From Dipteris shenzhenensis (taxonomy: Eukaryota; Polypodiophyta; Polypodiopsida; Gleicheniales): a stretch of DNA of 64,000 bases. Positions 1 to 12,445 of this stretch are shown here, piece after piece. The notes under the pieces were generated by a model. That model saw only the letters and a list, made by a program, of their open reading frames with translations. It was not told the DNA's origin and searched no databases. How positions within the stretch are numbered: position 1 is the first letter of the stretch; each line of letters starts with the position of its first letter. The position numbers and the translations under genes were made by a program. The stretch lies in assembly GCA_047967505.1 (NCBI GenBank), contig CM106540.1. One strand, written 5' to 3'.

Positions 1-199
1 AGCAGTCTGCTTGTCTGTTTTGATAGTTTAGTTTATACTTGATAAGGAGGTCGAATTGCTGCATTTAGGTGGACCACTTGACATGCCTCAAGTTGCCAAT
101 GGAACTAAGGGTGTTCAGATATTGTAGAGGCTAATGATCAGCGTTGGGAATGACTTCTTTAGCAAGTAGATAGCATCTGCAATGCCTGATGCTAAAGAA

Positions 200-960
200 A
201 TGCATAGAGCTCTTTATCATATGTAGGATGATTCAAAATAGCATCAGCTAGGACTGAACCAGTCCCAATGGCATAAGTTCTTACTCGCATATCAACTTAA
301 ACCTCAAAAACTTTGCTCAGTCATAAAATCTGAGAGTTGGAGGAGAAGTCAGCTTGCTCTTGAGAATGCCATGACTTGGTCTTGAGCAGGGTGGCAAATA
401 AAGGGTGTCTTTGCCTTTGTGACCTAGAACAAGGGATAGGGAATCTTTGCAAAATCCTTGATGTGCTCTCTATGAGCCCAGCAAGTTTCTAAACTCAGAT
501 ATATTAGTGGGAGTAGGCCAAGTCATGATTTTGGCACTGTCAATTGCAACTCCATCTTGGGAAATGACAGAACCAAGATACTTCACGTGAGAAAGCACAA
601 ACTCACACTTATTTGGATTTAGATGATGAAGAGAGGTTTGAGCAGGGAGAGAGAAGACCTGATGTAGATGATCCAAGTGTTCCCTTGTAGATGATGACAA
701 ACTTGTCAAAGAAAGGCCTGAAGATGTCATTCATGGATCTCATGAATGTTGCTGGACCATTGTTCACTCCAAAAAGGAGAACACCCATTTATAATAGTCC
801 TTGCCTTGCTTTGAAGGCTGTCTTCCATATCTCAGCATCCTTGATCTTGACTTTGATGGTGTCCACTTTTTTGAGGTCAAGCGGCATAGGCCTATAATGG
901 GCAATTGCCATGTATGGCATACCTCCCATGTTCTGTGGCCAAGTAGGAAACAATAGAACT
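200..960 (-). pseudogene. Ty3/gypsy reverse transcriptase to RNase H remnant
   Basis: Read on the minus strand this stretch carries the gypsy RT core in broken frames. About 780-900 encodes a piece like DAEIWKTAFKARQG, a stop, then FGVNNGPATFMRSMNDIF, the usual 'FGLTNAPATFMRLMND' block. After a frameshift, 470-690 gives HLDHLHQVF, NPNKCEFV, VKYLGSVISQDG and FRNLLGS, which match the RT thumb and connection. The catalytic YLDD segment is missing at the frameshift near 690. Towards 200 the start of the RNase H domain can just be made out. It is a dead fragment with no LTR in view. It lies upstream of the visible epimerase exons and may sit in the first intron of that gene. Confidence 0.8.
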
Positions 961-1630
961 TATTTGTGGACCTTTTGGATTACTCCCTTATCCACTTTGT
1001 TCTCGCATTTGAAACCCTAGGGGGGGTCTGGGGCCAAATTCACCCCTGTATGACTAGTTTTCATCAAAGAATGGATATGGTAGTATTTGATTGCCAGTAG
1101 ATACAGTGGGACTTGGTTCCGTAGATATGGTGGTTGGGTTGACACCTAGGGCTCTACTAACACCCTATTAAGCCTAGCAAATGGCTTTAACATATCCGTC
1201 AATTCATTAAGTCCAAGTCTACCCATCATATTGGAAAAGGTTTCCCTTAATCTAGTTGATGTAAACGGGGTAGGATCTCAGGGATCATTAGAGTTGGAGG
1301 TGAAGGGCTCCGTCTAGGCTCATGGACTCTTCTAAGCTAGACAGGTTACCTTGTGGTGGTTTGTTCAAGGCATAAGAACTGAATTTTGAGCTTGCTAACC
1401 CTAAAGCTATAGAGCTAGGTGTGTAGGTTGATAGGAGGGTATTTGAGGTACTATCATTAGGCTCAGGGTTAGCTCCTAGGACTCTTCTTGATCTCAAGTG
1501 CATGTGTGGTTGATTCCACTTCAACGCAAGGTCAAGGGGCGGCGCCCTTGTGGCTTCTACAACTGGCCAACCTTCACTTTTTAGGAGCTATTGAAAGAAA
1601 TTTCATGGATCAAATGTCTCAATGGTTGTG
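961..1630. other. No gene recognised
   Basis: Intergenic or intronic DNA. Short open frames exist on the minus strand (for example 1288-1524) but resemble no family I know. The first coding exon of the downstream epimerase was sought here and not found. Confidence 0.4.
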
Positions 1631-1836
1631 TGTCATTTGAATCTTCATGATCATGGCCATACCTTATGTTCCTGGTATTCTCTAGCATCATCTGCAATTA
1701 TCTGTAAATTTTTTGTCCTGTTCATAAGATGTGCCTGTCGTTTGAGTCTTCACGATTAATGTCCATACCTTGTATTCCTGGCATTCTCTAGCATCATCTG
1801 CAATTATCTGTAAAGTTTTTGTCCTGTATCATAAGA
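1631..1836 (+). repeat. Two-copy tandem duplication, about 105-bp period
   Basis: Copy 1 (1631-1730) and copy 2 (1736-1836) share long matching stretches such as CTCTAGCATCATCTGCAATT and differ by scattered substitutions. The pair lies just upstream of the first visible epimerase exon. Confidence 0.85.
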
Positions 1837-2024
1837 TCATGGTATATTCGGTCTCAAGTTCTTAGAAAACCTTCTTGCTGCTTGATGTCTGTATTGTACT
1901 AAAGGCTTCTGATGTTGTGCTGAGAGGACTATTTTGAATAAATTGAAAATCCAATTAAGTACTTGGGAAAAGAAATGAGTGCAAAGAAAGGTATTCAGAT
2001 ATGGGAATTTGGACATGCTTGCAG

Positions 2025-4506
2025 GTGTACTTGTATGGTGCACAGGTCACGTCATGGAAAAATGAGCATGGAGATGAGCTTTTGTTCTTAAGTAGTAAGG
2101 TAATAACTCTGTGATATTGGCAGAGTTTTGAGGCTGCAGCAACTTGTGATTGCAATGGATTTCCATATGTTTGAGTAATACTTCGCTGCTGATCAGGCAA
2201 TTTCCAAGCCCCTAAAAGCAGTCAGAGGAGGGATCCCTCTTTGTTTTCCTCAGGTAAGGTGAAACTTCTAATGAGGCAATAGGGTCGAGCAAACTGGTTT
2301 CACAATATGGAAACATTTCTTAGCGTCATTTGTTGCATTTCAGTTTGGCAATATGGGGTCCTTGGAGCAGCACGGTTTTGCTAGAAATAGGGTGTGGAGC
2401 ATTGACCTTAATCCTCCACCGCTGCCATCGTGTGGCAACAAAGCATTTGTGGACTTGATTCTCAAACCCACCGATGAGGATCTAAAGATCTGGCCACACT
2501 GGTATGTTCATGTGTATGCTTTGCCGTCATCTGGAATCTTGATTAGCATGGGTGGACAGCTTCTACTTGGGTACTGATCAGAATCTCAGATCAAGATTGT
2601 TGCTTTGCTGACTATATAATATTCTTTTTTGGATTTTGTGTGCCTTTGCATGCAGTGGCATGCCTATGTTTGTGTGCACATCAGCAGCATGGTGCAAGCC
2701 TAATCTTGTTGCTTGTATTCTGTCAGAAAGCGATTGGCTAGTGGATGTACTGTAGAAAGTTGCTGAGATTGTTCCTAGTCCTGTCTCTAATGTTGGTTAG
2801 TTTCCTACAATACTGTGGCAGTAGGATCACATTATGTATGTGCTTATTTTCTCCCTTTTCGGGCATTTCACAGCGTTTACTGTAATGTAGCAACTCTCAT
2901 GAGTGCGTCATCTCACGCAAGGTCTGTACCTACTCTTGTACCGGAGAATGTGTGCCTCTAGTGTCTTGAGGTAAAATTCTGTCTGCCTGCAATGCTCTCT
3001 CTGTGTGTGTGTGTGTGTGTGTCCGTCCATTGGGAGTACAGCTACACATACATAGCATTGGCCATGCGTCATACCTCAGCTTTTTGGACATGAAGCAGCC
3101 TTCTTATATAGTGGCTACAAGAAGTGATCGTCACCAAAACTAATTCAAAGGAATAATTATACTACATTGTATACCTGTTGATAGAGCATGGGGTCTCTGG
3201 TCAGGAATGTCTAGATTAAGAGACTCCACGGGTCTTTAGAAACCCAGTATAGCTGCTTATGCTTGGGCACTGATGATGACATAAGTGTTGCTTTACTTGC
3301 TAAGTATGTCTTCCTTTTGTTTTTCATAAAAGTTTTTGTTTACCTCTTTTTTCTTCTCTTTCATTTTCTCTTGTATTTTCTGTGTAGATTTTTGGTCTTT
3401 AGAACAACAAAAAATCTAAATTTGTATGATTGGACTTATTCTAGTCTTACAAAGGTATATACAATGTATACCTGTTGATAGAGCATGGTCTCTGGTCAGG
3501 AATGTCCAGATTAAAATAAAGCTCTCCCATTTCCCAAAAGAAGAAAAGGGGTCATTTATGGACTATATCAATGTTTGCAGATGTTGCATATGTCACCTGT
3601 TTGGTTGGCCCCTGGCCGTGGACACTAGTCACGCAGGCTTGTCTTTTGCATTGTAGATAGGAGATAACTTGGATGGTCAATTTCATGAATTCATCATCTT
3701 CCATTTTATATAAAATGTTTGCATGGTTGTTTGATTGGCAATGGGAACAATAATTTTTTCATTAGTTTTATCCCACATTTCTGTTCTTTGTGGGGGCGTT
3801 CTTAGCTTCTTAGGAGTGAATGATGGATGTCTTGCTGGACAGTTTTGAATTTCGGCTTCGAGTTGCATTAGGAGCTGGGATGCTGACGCTCACTTCGAGG
3901 ATTAGGAACACAGACAACAAGCCATTTGCGTTCACTTTTGCTCTACATACCTATTTTTTGGTCTCCGACATAAGGTTTTACTGTTTTTTCAAAGAATTTG
4001 TTTCCAAGCATTAAAGTCAGTCAGCCATTTCTTTTAACAGAAAGATTAAAATTTCCCAATTTTCTTTTCTAGTCTTGGCAATTTTCTTGGCTCAAATTTG
4101 TCAGGATTAGTCATCTTAAAGCTTACATACAGTGTTTTGGTTAAAGACATTCTTCTTTCTGAAAGTATGGGCTATTTACTGGGTTTTACTAATTACTTGC
4201 TCTGTCAGTGAAGTACGCATCGAAGGCTTGGAAACGTCAGATTATTTTGACAATTTACACAAGAAAGAAAGATTCACGGAGCAAGGTGATGCCATCACAT
4301 TTGATGCAGAGGTACAGGGTTGCATCTCATGTGACATGATTCAGTAGCAGCTATACAATAGTCCAATTTGGTTTCAATGAAGACCTTACTTTTGGGAAAG
4401 TTAAATGGCACGGCTGGGGAGGGGTAAGAGAGGGGGCGGGGCAGGCATGGGTTAGTATCATTGCCATGTTTTATTGCCTTATGTAACTGCAGATAAAGAG
4501 CTAGCA

Positions 4507-4545
<39 letters not shown>

Positions 4546-7500
4546 ACACACTCAATCACTTTTTTTAAAGTGAAAACTTTGAATGCTTTATATTACAAGA
4601 TAGCTATCCTAGAAAACCGGTAAGCTGGAAGATTACATCAGAAAACTGCTAAACTGGAAGATTACACACACTTTTTTTGGATGAAAAAATGAGTTGCTTT
4701 ATATTACATAATCACCATTCTAGAATAGGATGATGGAAAATACATCAACCGCTTGTCTTTGAGATTGGAGTAGGTGCTGACAATACCTAACTGCCTCATG
4801 AATGAATGTGGCTAGGCACCTCTGATTCTGGAAAAGAGAGAAATTGGGATAACAACTCGGAGCTATCTGAATAAAATTCCTCTAATCTCATAGTAAACTA
4901 GGCATCTGAAGATGAAATGCTCCTCCGACTCAACCTCCTGTAGGCCACATAAAGTGCATATGCGTCTCTCCTTGGGTAGACCCTCTGCCCGACCACTCTC
5001 AATACAGAGTCTATGTGAAGAGACCCGAAACTGCCCAATGGAGATCCTCAATGAATGGGGTAAATGAATCTGTGTATATCTTGGTGGGTCAATAAGCCCC
5101 TCATCCGAGATATGTGTGCAATGATCTCTGTAGAAGTTGAGCTTCACTGGGAGCTCATTCAATTCCAACTAGGTCCAAAATGTGTGTATTTGCAGAAGAT
5201 CCTCATGTATGACTTGGCTGACCTCATGATACGGGAGTGGGAAAAACGGCGATCAATGCTGTATTGGAAGGGAGGAAGTCTATCCATATGTAATCCCAGT
5301 CGCACAAACCATCTCACTATATGTGCAAACCAACATCTTTGGTCACTTGCTGCTAATAGTGCCATGGAAGAGGACAATGCTAACCACGGTAATCTGCTGC
5401 ATCCAAAGGTGTGATCTCCGTATGCCCTGACTTGATAAAGTAGGTAATGACCTGAAATGTTGTAGCCTGCATCGAGCTGCAATGGTGAAGATCCAAACTT
5501 AGCGTGGATGATCTGGTGAGGAACTGACGGCTTACGGTGAACCATCCGTGATAGCATAAGAACCCATAGTCGCCCCACATGAGACCACTCAGTATTTGAC
5601 AATACTGGCCCCCAACAAGGGCTGCCATACATCCCTGTTGGTTGAACCAAGGAGTCAAAGAGCAGGCATTTGGTTGGAGGGTCTTGAAAATGTGCTGCCT
5701 CTCCAATCTAGCCAATGAGAAATATCCTCTGCTCAAGCGAGCCTGTATCGCCGCGGTCTCATGGTGAAAATAGGTCCGAAAAAGATAACCCCCAAGTAGG
5801 TATATGATGAAACAATTTCGACTTGTGACGCATCAAAAGTAAACTGCTCCCGATGCATCTGACCCGAGGTATTGAAGATCATGAGCTTGGTTTCACCAAG
5901 GTTGACCTTCAGATCATGCGACTCACAGAAAGATTGTAGCGCATCTAAGTGTCTCTGGAGCCCCTCTGCTGAGGACAATAGGAGTACCACATCATCTGCA
6001 TAAAGCAATATCTGAATAAGAGTGCCAGCAAGAGAGCATCCAGCCCCCCCTAGTGTCTGCATGACGCCTCAAGCTCATCGATGTAGAGGCCATACAAGGT
6101 TAGGTTGATAAAGGACATCCTTGTTTGACCCCAATCGTACTCAAAATCTCATCTGTCCATCCAAATCCTGTTTGAACTCTGCTTGAGACTCTTGTGTAAA
6201 GTGCCATGACAGCCCAAATACTCTCCGTGATATGATTTGATTGTACTTAAAAGTGTACGTGAGACCCTTTAGGATCTATGGGACTGGCGATCACTATCAA
6301 CTAACAGTGATCCCTTACATCTAGTGGGAGAAAGTATTACAAACTTGTAATATAGTTTGCTTTATGTATCTATGTACCTTGCACACACACACATACATAC
6401 ATTTTTTTTTGTGAAACACATAAGTGCGCACACACGCACATGTTTTTATATGTATATATGTATGTATCTCTGTATATATTTTATTTTGTGTGTGTTTTTA
6501 GATTGATATGCTAGCTCTTTATCTGGCATCTGCACTTCCACAAGACAGTTATACATATGTACATTGTATATCTTGTATATATTTATGCTGTATGTATCTG
6601 ATTTTGCCAGTTAGTTTTGCCTTTTTGATTGTAGGTAGATAGAGTGTATCTGAGTACACCAACAAAAATTGCTATTATTGATCATGAGAAGAAAAGAACA
6701 TTGGTGTTGAGGAAAGATGGTGGGCTTCCAGATGCAGGTTTGATTCTCTCCTTGGTTTTGATAACATAGCATGTGATCTTTGAGGAAATTGGTTCTGGAA
6801 GAAGATGTGACAAGTGATAGATGTTTGTTGGTTGTAAAGACTGATAATTCTACTTAAGAGTATATCAACCATTCTAGCACCATCGACTAAGACCAAAGGT
6901 GGAATGATCAAGAAATGGTTGTAACCCTACAGAAAAGATGCTGGATATGTGTGTAAATGCATGTTTGCGCACATGTGACTCCTCTATTGGGTGCTTGATA
7001 TATGAGATTATGATTTTGATGAGAATGTAGCTAATGGTTCAGCAACCCCGTCTTGAGTAGAGTACTTGCCTCTGATTTGTCTCCATAGTCTGCAATCTTT
7101 CAAATTCTGCATAATAGGCAATGCAACACATACATCTAAGGAGAAAGGCATCAAGCATTAACTCATTACCTTAGAAAGTATTATCTCTTTGGCTTGTGTT
7201 CTGGTTCAAGACTTTGGCTACCTGTTGGAGACTTTCACTAAGAGGCGATACGCGGAGCTTTTTCTACCTTTCTAGCCTGTGCATTTGTTTTCTCTGGTTA
7301 TAATGACATTATTCCAGGAACTAAGCTTAGTTTGTGTGTTGCAGTTGTCTGGAATCCATGGGAAAGGAAGTGCAAATCCATGGGTGATCTTGGTGATGAA
7401 GACTACAAGCGAATGGTCTGCATTGAGGCAGCAGCCATTGAAAAGCCAATCATTTTAAAGCCTGGGGAAGAATGGAAAGGCCGTCAAGAGTTGTCGGTTG

Positions 7501-7556
7501 TATCCTCAAGCTATTTCAGTGGCCAATTAGATCCATACAAAGTTTTGAATGGATGA
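2025..7556 (+). CDS. Glucose-6-phosphate 1-epimerase (aldose-1-epimerase family), 5' partial
   Basis: Interconverts the alpha and beta anomers of glucose 6-phosphate (EC 5.1.3.15), presumably in the cytosol. Seven exons join in frame with GT-AG borders: 2025-2099, 2197-2253, 2344-2501, 3843-3974, 4209-4311, 6635-6737 and 7345-7556 (TGA at 7554). The product reads in order LYGAQVTSWKNE, KAVRGGIPLCFPQ, QHGFARNRVW, DLILKPTDEDLKIWPH, FEFRLRVALG, FALHTYFLVSDI, EVRIEGLETSDY, ERFTEQGDAITF, TKIAIIDHEKKRT, VVWNPWERK, VCIEAAAIEKPI and LKPGEEWKGRQELSVV. The His of ALHTYF and the Glu of CIEAAA match the catalytic pair known in yeast YMR099C. About 279 residues are visible against roughly 310-320 for the family. 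The N-terminal exon was not found and probably lies beyond position 1. No frameshift or stop interrupts the visible exons, so the gene is likely functional. Intron 5 (4312-6634) hosts an antisense LINE remnant. Confidence 0.92.
3002..3022. repeat. (GT)n microsatellite
   Basis: About ten GT units within intron 3 of the epimerase gene. Confidence 0.9.
3163..3514 (+). repeat. Direct repeat pair inside intron 3
   Basis: A segment of about 55 bp at 3163-3218 recurs at 3461-3514 with few differences; both copies contain ATACCTGTTGATAGAGCATG. They flank about 240 bp of T-rich intron sequence. Confidence 0.8.
4511..4543. repeat. (CT)n microsatellite
   Basis: Uninterrupted CT run in intron 5 of the epimerase gene. 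Confidence 0.95.
4863..6140 (-). pseudogene. Non-LTR retrotransposon (LINE) RT and C-terminal remnant inside an intron
   Basis: Minus-strand fragments appear in correct LINE order from high to low coordinates: VKQGCPLS and LYGLYIDELEAS (6060-6140, with a frameshift between them), the catalytic box ILLYADDVVLLLSSAEGLQ (about 5960-6030), then HDLKVNLGETKLMIFN. Next come LVQPTGMYGSPCWGPVLS (5600-5650) and a C-terminal zinc-binding CTLCGLQEVESEEHFIFRC (about 4890-4950). Stops and frameshifts break it throughout. It lies antisense to the host gene in intron 5 (4312-6634) and accounts for more than half of that intron. Confidence 0.85.
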
Positions 7557-8640
7557 GCTATTGGCATTTGTTGTCAACCAGTCTATTGAGCATGGCAAAG
7601 ATAGAGCTTATGCTAGGTGATAGCAGGTTGTTCATGCCCTGTAATAATTCTTAGAGGCAGTTTGCACTAACTCTTAAGGTGTGCCAGCAATTCATGGGGT
7701 GTGTAGATCCTGCCATTCTAAGGTGCAAAGTGATGAAGTAGGCTTTGTCAAGGATTTCTGAATATGATGCTTGGTACATCATATCAAAAGCTGCATTTCT
7801 CAAAAGACTTTGCATATATGGGCTAGAATGCAAGCTTACCTCTCAGTTTACTGACACTAAGTACAGGAGTTTGTCTTGAGTCTTCAACCCACAATCCTGA
7901 ATGGGTGATTCTAGGGGGACAGTATATCTCGCTTCTGTTGCAAGGAGATCAGCATATATATGCCATCTCTTTGGTGCGCTTCCTTTTGCCCTTATAGTTG
8001 ATGTCAGGCATAAAATCATTCTTGTTCTGCACAACAAGTATTGTCCTGTCAGGCTTTTGGAACAGATTGCAAATGTCATTACTGACAGATGGTAGAGAAA
8101 CAGCAAGAGGAAATATCTGCTCACTGCTTTTGAAAGACGTGAGCTGGTTATCGACTCCAGATATCATGGTGGCTTTTCAGGCCTTGATAGAGTTTAGCTT
8201 TGGAACACAGGTTCTGTGTTGGAGTGTGTTGGGCTCGTCTAGTTTCTGCACATTCTGGACTTCACAATATAGCCAGCTTTTATCAGATTATAGACAGATG
8301 CTTTCAAGTGTAAAATCAAGAAATTTGATTGGTCTGCATCATTGGTGTTAAATTGAATCAGCAAATTTGGAAGGCCTTGAGGACATGGCCAGTTATCCAA
8401 TGAGTACCCTTATCTACACCTGTCTATGTACAGTCCCCACACTTTTAATTTACATACTTTTCATTATGAAATCATTGCTATGGATGTTTTTGGGAAGAGT
8501 GAACTTATGGCTGTCTTTATGCCAGAAATCTTGTAAATTCCCAACTGTTCTTTGTGCTGGATATTTTCACTAGTCTATATTTTGTGGATTCTTTTATGAT
8601 ATTGTTGATAGGTTTCTTAGAGTTTTCAGTATGATGCGTG
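7557..8640. other. 3' flank of the epimerase gene; no other gene recognised
   Basis: This presumably contains the 3' UTR. Overlapping open frames of 60-117 codons occur on both strands at 7843-8351, but none resembles a known protein and they overlap each other. Confidence 0.4.
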
Positions 8641-8900
8641 ATTTCCAATGTGCCAAACGGAACCTGTTGAGGTGTTGGATTTGTCCTTGGATTTCAAACC
8701 AAAATATTCACATGACACCAAGGTCCCCTAAACCAAATATTGTATTTGGTCACATTATCTGTAAGTATGATATGATGGCATAGAGCACCTCCTTACTGTC
8801 TACCCTAACCTGCCTGCTCCAGGGTCCACCCTGTAAGTGGCTGGTTGGGCCTCCAAAGGCCCCACTACTCATCTACTTTTGTGCGCCTGTGTGTGTTTCC

Positions 8901-8936
8901 AGGGGACGGGGGCAGGGGGGGTGGGGGGTAGTGGGC
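8901..8936 (+). repeat. G-run cluster with G-quadruplex potential
   Basis: Runs of four to seven G separated by one to three bases on the plus strand (GGGG, GGGGG, GGGGGGG, GGGGGG, GGG). The composition stands out from the AT-rich surroundings. No function is implied. Confidence 0.6.
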
Positions 8937-9244
8937 TCTCATAGACTGATGTCCCTGCCATTCTAAGTGATGCATGTGTATTAATGTAGGCATTTTCAAA
9001 AAATGAATTTCATGTGGAATAGTTAGACTAGTTCTTCCACTAGTCAATATAGATCACCTATCAACTACCAACATAGACATGCTATCAGTTTCCATAATTT
9101 TGAGCTTCTTTGTACTTGGTTTCTCTCCTCTTCAAACTGCACAGAGAAACCTCTTCAAACTGCACCATGGATGACTTGAAAATGTAAGATGACTAGTGTT
9201 GAAGCTACACACCATTCAAAATAAAAGATGAAAAATGATCAAAT

Positions 9245-9448
9245 GATGGTGTCATTATAGAAGCATAACTTGCACTGTTATTGAAGAAAGGCAACTATGG
9301 ACTATTTTGTGCTTGATGATGGTGTCATCGTAGTAGTATAAGTTGCAGTGTTAAGAAAGTCAACTATGGACTATTTTGTGCTTGATGGTGTTATCGTAGT
9401 AGTATAAATTCCAATGTTGTTGAAGAAACTCAACTAGGGACTATTTTC
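9245..9448 (+). repeat. Three-copy tandem repeat, about 66-73 bp
   Basis: Units start at about 9245, 9318 and 9384. Each holds GATGGTGT(C/T)AT, a GTAGTATAA-like segment and CAACTA(T/G)GGACTATTTT. Divergence suggests an old array. Confidence 0.8.
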
Positions 9449-12108
9449 AACCTCAGTGATCATTTAAATGCAACATTGCATGGTCACCAAACTCTTAAAA
9501 AGCAAATTATTTAATCAATTTAAGGGTGAAGCGCCTATTTAGTCACTTCGAGAGGCATATTTGAGATGTCACAGCAAGTGGGCTATTGACATAATTGAGT
9601 TGTCCAATAGCAGGGGACATGTTGCAACTGAGCATTGTGAGCATCTAGGAAAATTAACTACATCTATCATGATTGGCTCAAGTCTTGTCAAAAAATAAAG
9701 TTGGGAAACTTGGGCAAAGTTACTATATTACATTGATGCATGAAACATAGTGTCATTGTCAAAGCATTTAGTTGTATCATTCATGTTGTTGCCTTGATAC
9801 TTGATTTGATGAAATCATTAAACTATATCAACAAATTTATTTTGAATTGCATTGCATTGCCTTGAAGAAGTGGTGTGTTGTAAATGCGCATGTCTTGAGA
9901 AACGTTAAGAGTCTTAGTGGATTTTGCTAAAGAGGAGAGGCTCACTATGGACCTATTTGGTAGAAAACTCGTTCCACTATCTGGAGCATTGAAGTTGATA
10001 AAACCTAGGTATCTTTGACTAGAATGAATTGCGTGAAGCAAGTCATACTTGAGATCAATGAGCATCATCTAAGGCACCTTTTGAGAAGCCTTGGCTTCAG
10101 TGAATAATATCAATTTTCTTCGAAAGAAATTGATCATGCATAGGTTTGAACAAGTTGGAAATGCTATTAAAGGCATGCTAACCATTTCTAAAAGCCATTA
10201 TAGCATATAACTCTATTCAATTGCTTGAAAAGTTAAACCAAGCTTTTGGAAGTCCAACCTAGAACATATGCTCATTGTAGAAGACATATAGCTATGCCCA
10301 TTGTAGATTGATGAGATGGGACCTATGGCTTGTGACATACATTCTAAATTGTTGAGGCAACTTGTCATGATGACTAAAGAATCAAGTCTCTTGAGATACG
10401 AGTAGGCTATTACATGTAGACAAGGATGCTTTCTAGAATACTTGCTAAATTGAGAGCAAAGTTGAATAATTAATGGCACACATGGTTTCGTCATTGACAC
10501 TATGGTCATAGCATTAAATGAATCATTGTAGTAAGAGTTGATGTCCCTGAACAGAAGGCAAGAAAACTTGTATGTGCCGACTCTAACTTTGTTAAAAGTA
10601 CATTTGTACATCGAACAAAACTACATGACTAGACTATGCCAAATGATGACTATATAGCCAATTGCTCAAGAGATCTTGATAGGATTTGGGTGAGAGTTAC
10701 TACTTAAAACTTCATTTATGAAGAGTAAGTAGATCATTGAGATCATTGACCATGAAAGTGAACTTGTCTCTGATCTTCCTAAAGGTATTATGACTTGTAG
10801 CTAAGCTTTTGTATCACATTCAAGCATATTGATGATGAGCAATTGTTGATGTTTTCTACACAACTCTAAATATAACTATTATTTGACTCCTTTGATTATG
10901 CAAGATGGTTGGCATTGATGTCCTTGAAAATATTTTTGCTTCCCCTATGGGTGTCACGCTTACAAGAACTAACGCAATTCTATTTGTGCTTTTTTTAAAA
11001 TTAGGGTAAGTATTTGGATAATTCCCACCAACTGTGGACAAATAATGTGGATAGCTATCATAACCTTACATTTTTTCGATGTAGAGTGTACAACCTGATA
11101 TGATATCATGTCTGAATTATCATTATGAAAACTAGGATTTTATGGAATCAATTGTTTGGTAACTATTTTTGGCTTCAATGATTATGGCATCATCGCTAAA
11201 TCTATTAGCGTTGAGATCCTATTTCTCACATGTATTATTCTTCAAATTCTTTGATTTTTTAATTCATTCTCTAAAAAAGGCATTTGTTAGCCCTTTGAAA
11301 ATTCTTATAAGCATATAATAAGCTAGAAGCAGGTATTCTATGAGCCCAGGGTAGAGCTTGTTGTGTAGAGTTAAATCAGAGATGCGGATTATCTTCTTAC
11401 TTTTGGAGAATATGGCAACTTGGGCGATAGTCATGCAATTACAAGAGGCTATCAGCCTCACTATCATTCTCACTTGAAGGTGGAATGGATGTATGAAGAT
11501 CACCAATTACCTCACAATAGCCTTTCGAACCCAAGGCAAGCATAGAGTGGAAGAATCTTGCAATGTTGAAGCAAAAAACCTGATCAAGATGAACACTCAA
11601 ACACAAGACTACAAATGAGCATTGGTTCAAAATGCAGCAGTTAGCAACATGCAAGAGTAAGAGAGGAAGTCTAACTAGGGATAAATGAACTTAGTGTTTT
11701 TCTTGATGAAGGGTTAATATATAAAAGGTTTTTAGAATAACCCTCAACCCTACCATTTTTTCCCTTTAAGAGGAAAATACCTAATGCAATCCTAACTGGT
11801 AGAATCTTTTCTAAAGGCCATTGCTCGTCACAGACAAACTTTAGAGACAAAAAATGATGAGGTTGTTGAATTCAAGTGTCTAGCACTACAAAACGTTCTC
11901 TCAGAATAACTTGAGGCCAATTTAAAAGTTTGTTCTAAACTATATTAACCATGCCTCAATACTATTTGGCATCCATTCCTTTGGATCCTTGATATTATTA
12001 AAAATCCATCTATTGAATAGGTATTGAATGTGCATGTAATGGCTATTGCAAGCATGGTGTATGCTTGTGATCAAGAGCTCTTGTTGCATGAGTGAGTGAT
12101 ACTATAGG
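9449..12108. other. About 2.6 kb with no recognised gene
   Basis: AT-rich DNA. Minus-strand open frames (132 codons at 10213-10611, 80 codons at 11264-11506) match nothing I recognise. It may be decayed transposon sequence. Confidence 0.4.
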
Positions 12109-12433
12109 TGTTGAGAGTTGTGGTGCCATGAGCACTTGTAGAGCAAAGGTATGAGCAAAGGGAAAGCTGCCACATGGCATGGAGGATATATCCCACATGT
12201 GAGCAAGCATATGGATGTAAGTACCCTCACATATAAAAGGGAGGTTCATTTGAAGAAATATCAATCAAGCACTTTGCACTATCTCAAGATTCTCTTTATG
12301 AGTCCAAGCTAATCTATCTTGGAACCTATTTGACTTGAGATACATGTCATGAGCACTCTCTTCATCATGTTTCCACATAGGTTCCGCCCACCTTAGAGCG
12401 CTCCATAGATCCTGAGGCACACATGTTTTGTCA
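12109..12433 (+). repeat. 5' LTR of the 2.6-kb element
   Basis: TG...CA bounded, 325 bp. A TATA box (ATATAAAAGGG) sits at about 12231-12241, so transcription probably starts about 30 bp further on. The last bases abut the primer binding site. Confidence 0.93.
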
Positions 12434-12445
12434 TGGTATCAGAGC
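12434..12445 (+). other. Primer binding site
   Basis: TGGTATCAGAGC directly after the 5' LTR, matching the 3' end of plant initiator methionine tRNA, the usual primer. Confidence 0.93.

Noticed and set aside
7843-8351. A gene downstream of the epimerase
   Set aside because: Overlapping frames on both strands with no recognised domain or splice structure.
10213-10611. 132-codon minus frame, considered as Copia RNase H region
   Set aside because: The match to 'SRF..NP...H....RILRYL' is too weak and no neighbouring pol domain supports it.
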